From Streptomyces aquilus (GTDB lineage Bacteria > Actinomycetota > Actinomycetes > Streptomycetales > Streptomycetaceae), in assembly GCF_003955715.1 (NCBI RefSeq), contig NZ_CP034463.1, positions 10,292,001-10,356,000 on the forward strand: a stretch of 64,000 bases of DNA, read 5' to 3'. Below, piece by piece: positions 59,716 to 64,000 of this stretch (the stretch's first letter is position 1; every line of letters begins with the position of its first letter). The position numbers and the translations under genes are program-made. Under the pieces are notes generated by a model, which saw only the letters and a list, made by a program, of their open reading frames with translations, was not told where the DNA came from and did not search any database.

Positions 59716-61749
59716 TCAGGGAAGGTCCGCTGGTTGGGGGTGCTGGCGGAGCCAGTGCTGGAGTTCGCGGTGGCGGTACTGATAGGCGGGTCCGCTGTAG
59801 CGCATGAGTCCTGCGGTGACAGCCCAGTCCAGGAAGAGGCCGAGCCGGAACGGCAGACGGCGGCGCGAGCAGAGCAGGAACACCGCATACCGCCGCGAAG
59901 CCCGGGCACCGCCCGCGAGTCCGGCCGAAAGTCCGGCCGCGAGCCCCATTGCGAGTCCGGCTGCGAGCCCGGCCGCGAGCCCGATTTCGAGGCCGCCTGC
60001 TAGCCCGACTGCGAGCCCGAACGTGAGTCCGAACATGAGTCCGGCCATGGCGTCACTCCTGATGACGGCCCGGGCTCCGAGATTTGTACCCGGCTCACGC
60101 GTGAGTCCGACCGTGAGTGCGGTCGCGAATCCGGCTGCGAGCCCGACTGTGGGTCCGGCTGCGAGCCCGATCGCGAGCCAGATCGCGAGCCCGATCGCGA
60201 GCCCGAGTACGAGCCCGCCTGCAAGCCAGAACGCGAACTCCCTGCGTCCTTGACGGGTCCTGAGCGGGTTCGCCGTACTTGTGGGCTGGCCGGTTGTGAT
60301 GGCGAGGGCTCCGGACATGACGGCAAGCGCAGTGATCAGGGCGGCGAGCCCTGTCGGCTTTAGGGGGGCTGTCCAGGCGGACGGGAGGACGGCGAGAGTG
60401 GTGAGGACGGCGTCGGTAGTGCGGACGCGGGTGCGTCCGGCGAGGGGCCACAGTTCGTGCAGGAGCAGATCGGTGGCCTCCACAGATGTAGGGGCCGTGG
60501 CGGGGAGGGCGCCGGTTGGGTCGAGGTGGGTGGTGAGGTGGTGGAGCCAGCGGTGGACGTCCTTGGGCGCGTACCCGTGAGGGTTGGGCGCGATGCGGGT
60601 GGCCGCGGGGATGTACCGGGCCAGTAGATGGTCGTCCAGGGTGCTCGCGTCGAGGAGAGTGCGGAGTTCCCCGGGGTCACCGTCGCGGTGGTAGACGGTG
60701 GCAGTCAGACACAGTCGCCAGGGGGTGGAAAGTACCGTCGCCAGGAGTCCGCTGGGGTGGGCAGCCAGGTGGTCGAGTAGGGGCTGCCAGCGGTCCGTTG
60801 TGAGGGCGCGGTCGGTGAGGTAGGTGCGGGCGTCGGTGGCGTCAACGGGGGCGATGGTGATGCGGGCGGCATCCAGCACCTCAGCATGTGTGGCTAGAGC
60901 GTCGTAGTGCCGGGTGCGGCACGTCAGGATGAGAGGCCCGGCGTCACGGCCCTGCTGGTAGGCGTTGAGCGCGCGGACGACGGCGGTGGCGCGGGGCGCG
61001 GCAGGATCGGGGGAGCCATCGACCAGGGGGTCCATTTCGTCCAGGCCGTCTAACACCGGCAGCACCAGATGCTGCCGCACTAAGCCGGCCGCCAGGTCGG
61101 TGGGCCAGTCATAGGCCTCCACCAACCGCTGCCGCAGCAGGTCGGGCAGCAACTGGCGTTCAGTGTCCCATCGGGACAGCGGGATACGCACGGGAACGGG
61201 ATCGTCCTCGGCCCGGCCGTCCAGGAGGGCCAAGAGTAGTTCCAGGGCGAGGACGGTCTTGCCGGCCCCGGCAGCGCCGGTGATGACCAAGCGCAGAGGC
61301 TGGGTGGCTCGGTAATAAGAGACGATATCCGGCACCGTCGCCGAATTTGCTCCGTCGGCGGTCAACCGTCCGGCCGCCAACGCCACGGCGGGGCGGGAGA
61401 CAGCAGGTTGCAGGTCATAGGCAAGGTTGATGCGCCGGGTGTCGTCACCCAGCAACTGCCGCCACACCCCGCTTTCCCCATCCTCAACCTGTTTGGCCAG
61501 CGTCGCGGCCCAACCACGGGAACGCTCAGCATCGTTGCCCTCGACCGGATTGCGCAATGCGACCACGGAGACCACGAGCCCGATTACCCCCAGGGGCAGA
61601 CCCAGCAGCCCGGCGGTGTCACCCGGTTCCAGACCACCGTGCAACAACTGTCGCATCGCATACGCGACACTCGCCACGACCGCCAGGGCACCCAGAGCCC
61701 CGAACATCTGCCACCTGCGCCGCCAGCGGCGCCCCCCGAGTCCTGCCAC
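59716..61749 (-). CDS. Membrane NACHT NTPase (STAND family)
   Basis: The frame is open to 61860, but 61837-61860 belong to the neighbouring IS481, so a start at GTG 61749 (VAGLGGRRWRRRWQMFG) or slightly upstream is used. Two membrane helices (18-31, 46-66) precede the NACHT: Walker A GAAGAGKT (158-165), Walker B LVLPVLDGLDEMD (228-240), LILTCRTRHYDA. The C-terminal third has about ten short Gly-Leu-Ala repeats (LGLAIGLAIWLAIGLAAG) that probably form membrane helices. It ends with a soluble helix (YQYRHRELQHWLRQHP). The IS may have removed the native promoter. A bNACHT-like immune role is inferred. Confidence 0.8.
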   Translation of the reverse strand: MAGLGGRRWRRRWQMFGALGALAVVASVAYAMRQLLHGGLEPGDTAGLLGLPLGVIGLVVSVVALRNPVEGNDAERSRGWAATLAKQVEDGESGVWRQLLGDDTRRINLAYDLQPAVSRPAVALAAGRLTADGANSATVPDIVSYYRATQPLRLVITGAAGAGKTVLALELLLALLDGRAEDDPVPVRIPLSRWDTERQLLPDLLRQRLVEAYDWPTDLAAGLVRQHLVLPVLDGLDEMDPLVDGSPDPAAPRATAVVRALNAYQQGRDAGPLILTCRTRHYDALATHAEVLDAARITIAPVDATDARTYLTDRALTTDRWQPLLDHLAAHPSGLLATVLSTPWRLCLTATVYHRDGDPGELRTLLDASTLDDHLLARYIPAATRIAPNPHGYAPKDVHRWLHHLTTHLDPTGALPATAPTSVEATDLLLHELWPLAGRTRVRTTDAVLTTLAVLPSAWTAPLKPTGLAALITALAVMSGALAITTGQPTSTANPLRTRQGRREFAFWLAGGLVLGLAIGLAIWLAIGLAAGPTVGLAAGFATALTVGLTREPGTNLGARAVIRSDAMAGLMFGLTFGLAVGLAGGLEIGLAAGLAAGLAMGLAAGLSAGLAGGARASRRYAVFLLCSRRRLPFRLGLFLDWAVTAGLMRYSGPAYQYRHRELQHWLRQHPQPADLP

Positions 61750-61836
61750 CCCCCGATCATCACCACCGCGAGCTCCCCACAACGGCGACTTCTCCCACTC
61801 GTGACCAGGCGGACGGACAACCCGACAGCCCGAGTC

Positions 61837-62874
61837 TGTCGGTGTGCAACTGACGATCACCGGTTACGCCTGAGTCGTGGTCTTCTGCTTGAGGCGTTCG
61901 TAAGGTGTCTGGCCGCCAAGGCCGCCGTGCGGGCGATGGTAGTTGTAGTAGTCCTCCCACTCACGCAGCTTGTCGTTGAAGACCTCGGCGTCGTCGATGA
62001 TGACGCCCTCGAGGAGCCGGTAGAACTCCTCGGCGTCGATGCGGTGAGAGCGCTCAACCTTGCCGTTCAGGCGCGGTGTTCGCGGCTTGATGTAGGTGTG
62101 GGCAATGCCCTTGTCCAATACGTGCCAGTGGAACGCAGACTGGAACTCGGCGCCGTTGTCCGTCTGGATGACCTCGACCTGGAACGGCAGGCGCTGGATG
62201 ACGTAGTCGAGGAACTGGATCGCGGTCGCTTGGTTCAGCGTTGGGTAGATCCGCAGGACTCGCAGCCGGGTGCAGTCGTCGATCGCGGTGAACTGGAAGT
62301 ACTTGTTGCGCCCACCGCGGCGGCCCTGAGGCATCGAGGCAAGTGGTTCGATGAACTTCACGTCGATCTGCACCCGATGGCCGGGCAGCTTCTTCTCGTA
62401 CCGCTTCCATCGGCGGTCGTGGCGTTTGTACCGCTGAGAGGCCGGCAGACGGCCCATGTCCAGGCGGTTCAGGATCCGCCACACGCCCGACTTGCTGATC
62501 GTGACGTCGTGATACCGCTTGAGGTACATCGCGATCTTCTCTGGCCCGAAGTGGTAGTTCTGCCGGAGGTAGATGATCTTCCCGACTACCTCAACGTGGG
62601 TGGCGTTCGGGCTGTGCTTGGGGGCCTTCGAGCGCGTGCGCAGCCCCTCGATGCCCTCGGCTTGGTAACGGCGGTACCAGATGTAGTAGGCCTGCCGACT
62701 GATGCCGAAGTACCGGCAACTCATAGCAACGTTGCCGGTGACCTCTTCGACATGGCGTATGACGGCCAGGCGCCGCTTGGCCTCGCGATCGAGCGGGGTT
62801 GTCTTCGACATGTGGATCTCCGTAGGCGTCGGGAGACCCAGGTGTCAACGATGGTCGTCAGTTTTAGACCGACA
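61837..62874 (-). mobile_element. IS481-family element 2
   Basis: Terminal repeats TGTCGGT..AACTGACGA at 61837 and the matching complement ending 62874. One intact transposase gene. No clear target duplication. It lies between the NACHT 5' end and the CRISPR relic. Confidence 0.8.
61864..62811 (-). CDS. IS481-family transposase (315 aa)
   Basis: ATG 62811 (MSKTTPLDREAKRRLAVIRH). HTH part VAMSCRYFGISRQAYYIWYR. DDE residues: Asp in VQIDVKFIEPL, Asp in VIQTDNGAEFQSA, Glu in LNGKVERSHRID. The C-terminus YNYHRPHGGLGGQTPYERLK is typical. Intact, unlike the IS481 copy at 244-1350. Confidence 0.93.
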   Translation of the reverse strand: MSKTTPLDREAKRRLAVIRHVEEVTGNVAMSCRYFGISRQAYYIWYRRYQAEGIEGLRTRSKAPKHSPNATHVEVVGKIIYLRQNYHFGPEKIAMYLKRYHDVTISKSGVWRILNRLDMGRLPASQRYKRHDRRWKRYEKKLPGHRVQIDVKFIEPLASMPQGRRGGRNKYFQFTAIDDCTRLRVLRIYPTLNQATAIQFLDYVIQRLPFQVEVIQTDNGAEFQSAFHWHVLDKGIAHTYIKPRTPRLNGKVERSHRIDAEEFYRLLEGVIIDDAEVFNDKLREWEDYYNYHRPHGGLGGQTPYERLKQKTTTQA

Positions 62875-62885
62875 AGGCACGCCCG

Positions 62886-62975
62886 CGAGCAACCCCCGCG
62901 GGCGCGGGGACGACAGGGCGGGGTGGCTCCGGCCCCCGAGGACTGCCCGAGCAACCCCGCGGGCGCGGGGACGAC
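62886..62975 (-). CRISPR. Two-repeat relic of a type I-E CRISPR array
   Basis: Repeat 1 is 62886-62914 (29 bases). Repeat 2 is 62948-62975 (28 bases, one C lost). The spacer between them is 33 bases. Read on the minus strand each repeat begins GTCGTCCCCGCG and ends GTTGCTCG, with the inner GC stem of actinobacterial I-E repeats. Only two repeats remain, next to an IS481 end. Confidence 0.75.
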
Positions 62976-63111
62976 ACTTTGTGACCTGCGGTGATGCTAG
63001 TAAGGGGGCTGGTTTTCCTTTGCCTGCATGCCGCTTCTGTGTCTTTGTTGGGGGGTGTTGTCAGTGGCGCGGTCTAGTGTGCCAGGGCGCTTGGGCGGAG
63101 GGGTGGTTTCC

Positions 63112-63312
63112 ATGGTGGAGCGTGGGGGTTCTGTCGTCGGGCCGATGGAGGCGACGGGGTTGTCGGCCGGGGGCTGTGAACGGATGTCGCAGCTTTGGGG
63201 GAAGTCGGTGGCGAAGACCTGTGGCCGCATGCATTAGTTGCAGGGGCATCTGTTCGACACGGCAGCGGTGGAAGGGCTGATGGGGGATCAGTATCTGTTG
63301 CGGGCGTGTTAA
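63112..63312 (+). pseudogene. cas3 N-terminal (HD) relic
   Basis: The frame reads VERGGSVVGPMEATGLSAGG, then MSQLWGKSVAKTCGRMH, a TAG at 63235, and LQGHLFDTAAVEGLMGDQYL before TAA at 63310. The LWGKS...HLxDTAAV pattern is the start of the HD nuclease of type I-E Cas3. With the CRISPR relic 140 bases away it marks a lost I-E locus. Confidence 0.55.
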
Positions 63313-63615
63313 CCACGCTCCCAGAACCTGACCCCCTCAGATCATCATGTGGGGCCACTTCACGTTCCTGCGGCCAGGCAGGAGGTCTGGCACCTCTTCC
63401 ATCAGCTACCAGGTGGGCTCGCCCACCATGTTCAGGGCATGTGGGTAGTGCATGGGGTCAGCGGCTTGGAGCGAGCGCGGGTCCGTGCACGCCCCGAGCG
63501 TTTGTTCGGCGGGTGTCGCGTCTCGAAGCGAGGTCGGCGGCGGCTTGATGAACGAGAGCCTGGTCGATCAGGCCGAGCCTGGTCTGCAGGTCCTGCGGGG
63601 GCCCCATGACTTCGG
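63313..63615. other. Region without a supported gene
   Basis: It may contain further decayed cas3 DNA (reading VWHLFHQLPGGLAHHVQGMW in one frame) up to the IS110 remnant. No gene is called. Confidence 0.3.
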
Positions 63616-64000
63616 TCAAGGGGCAGCTGGGGTTGGTGGTTGGTAGAAGGTGCCGTTGCGGAGCATCGCGAAGAGCACGTCGGCTCGGTGTCGGGCGAGG
63701 CAGAGGATGGCCTGGGTGTGGTGCTTTCCCTGGGTGATCTTCTTGTCGTAGTAGGTGCGGGAGGCCGGGTCGGCCAGTGCGGCGAACGCGGAGAGGGGTT
63801 TCCTCTCCGTGAGGGCTGTTCGCCGCGGATGGACGACCCGGAGGTGCGGGTCGCCGGGGCGAGGCCGGCGTAGGCGGCAAGGTGGGCGGCGGACGGAAAC
63901 GCGGTGCCGTCGCCGCCGTCGATGAGGATGCGGGCTCCGATCCTGACGCCGATGCCGGGCATGGACATCAGGACTTTGGAAAGAGGGTGGGCCTCCAGGA
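63616..64000 (-). pseudogene. IS110-family transposase C-terminal part, deleted and running off the window
   Basis: The leftward translation has MSMPGIGVRIGARILIDGGD, AHLAAYAGLAPATRTSGSSI (IS110 C-terminal Tnp_20 domain), then RGEQPSRRGN. Some ten residues (KRLKRALFL-like) and a frame step are missing at about 63793-63805. AFAALADPASRTYYDKKITQ, KHHTQAILCLARHRADVLFA and FYQPPTPAAP then follow to a TGA at 63616. The N-terminal DEDD domain lies outside the window. Confidence 0.75.

Noticed and set aside
61408..62994. Rightward frame opposite the NACHT and IS481 genes
   Set aside because: It spans an IS boundary and mirrors two unrelated genes, so it cannot be a real gene.
1..64000. tRNA, rRNA or telomere-type terminal repeats
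   Set aside because: No cloverleaf with CCA-type stem, no rRNA sequence and no dense terminal palindromes were seen by eye. A tRNAscan and Rfam run would settle it.

Overview
The window is high-GC DNA with the codon use, small-protein families and insertion sequences of Streptomyces or a close relative. There are no rRNA, tRNA or core housekeeping genes. It holds ten transposable elements or remnants, many pseudogenes, a Replic_Relax gene and several nuclease or NTPase proteins of the kind found in defence islands. This points to a chromosome arm or a large (possibly linear) plasmid under weak selection. The sequence alone cannot separate these two.

Layout. 0-1.4 kb: IS21 remnant cut by an IS481 element. 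1.5-5.7 kb: a 789-aa Zn-ribbon/PD-(D/E)XK protein, a decayed multi-zinc-finger gene, and a Clp-N/HTH protein whose start codon abuts a perfect 22-bp palindrome. 6.0-8.8 kb: ISKra4-type transposon with 25-bp terminal repeats, an accessory protein and a passenger gene. 9.2-13.6 kb: a hypothetical protein, then a small membrane protein plus a 789-aa HTH/MORC-like GHKL/Zn-ribbon/Mrr-like fusion. 14.5-17.4 kb: a likely operon of a hypothetical protein, a PhyH-type dioxygenase and a HAD hydrolase. 17.5-21.4 kb: IS3 element in a broken MFS gene, then the first [three-hairpin leader + small membrane protein + zinc-finger protein] cassette. 21.5-25.5 kb: hypothetical genes, and a flavoprotein gene divergent from an HTH regulator.

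25.5-30.2 kb: IS5 copy 1, a second IS5-type element, a nuclease remnant and a SIR2-domain protein. 31.0-34.2 kb: a very large GAF/PAS/GGDEF protein that lacks the end of its GGDEF domain. 35.2-41.6 kb: broken DNA ligase copy, small genes and pseudogenes, and Ku. 42.0-46.6 kb: lipoprotein, second copy of the leader/membrane/zinc-finger cassette, paired small paralogues around a 24-bp inverted repeat, and IS5 copy 2 eight codons into a membrane-protein gene. 47-49.8 kb: hypothetical and PIN-domain genes. 49.8-54.0 kb: a Tn554-like tyrosine-recombinase trio. 54.1-58.3 kb: DUF6233-like gene, polymerase-Y-like protein without its catalytic acids, two tandem 38-aa secreted Cys-Cys peptides, and an intact ATP-dependent DNA ligase. 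58.3-61.8 kb: a TGCGCA site array, a frameshifted Replic_Relax gene and a membrane NACHT NTPase. 61.8-64.0 kb: IS481 element, a two-repeat type I-E CRISPR relic, a cas3 relic and an IS110 relic.

Themes. Ku plus ATP-dependent ligase would make a plasmid-borne NHEJ pair. The Zn-ribbon nuclease, GHKL-Mrr fusion, SIR2, PIN and NACHT proteins together with the CRISPR relics look like a worn defence island. The two most unusual systems are the duplicated leader/membrane/zinc-finger cassette and the small-membrane-protein plus GHKL-Mrr operon. All functional assignments come from reading motifs by eye. No database search was run.
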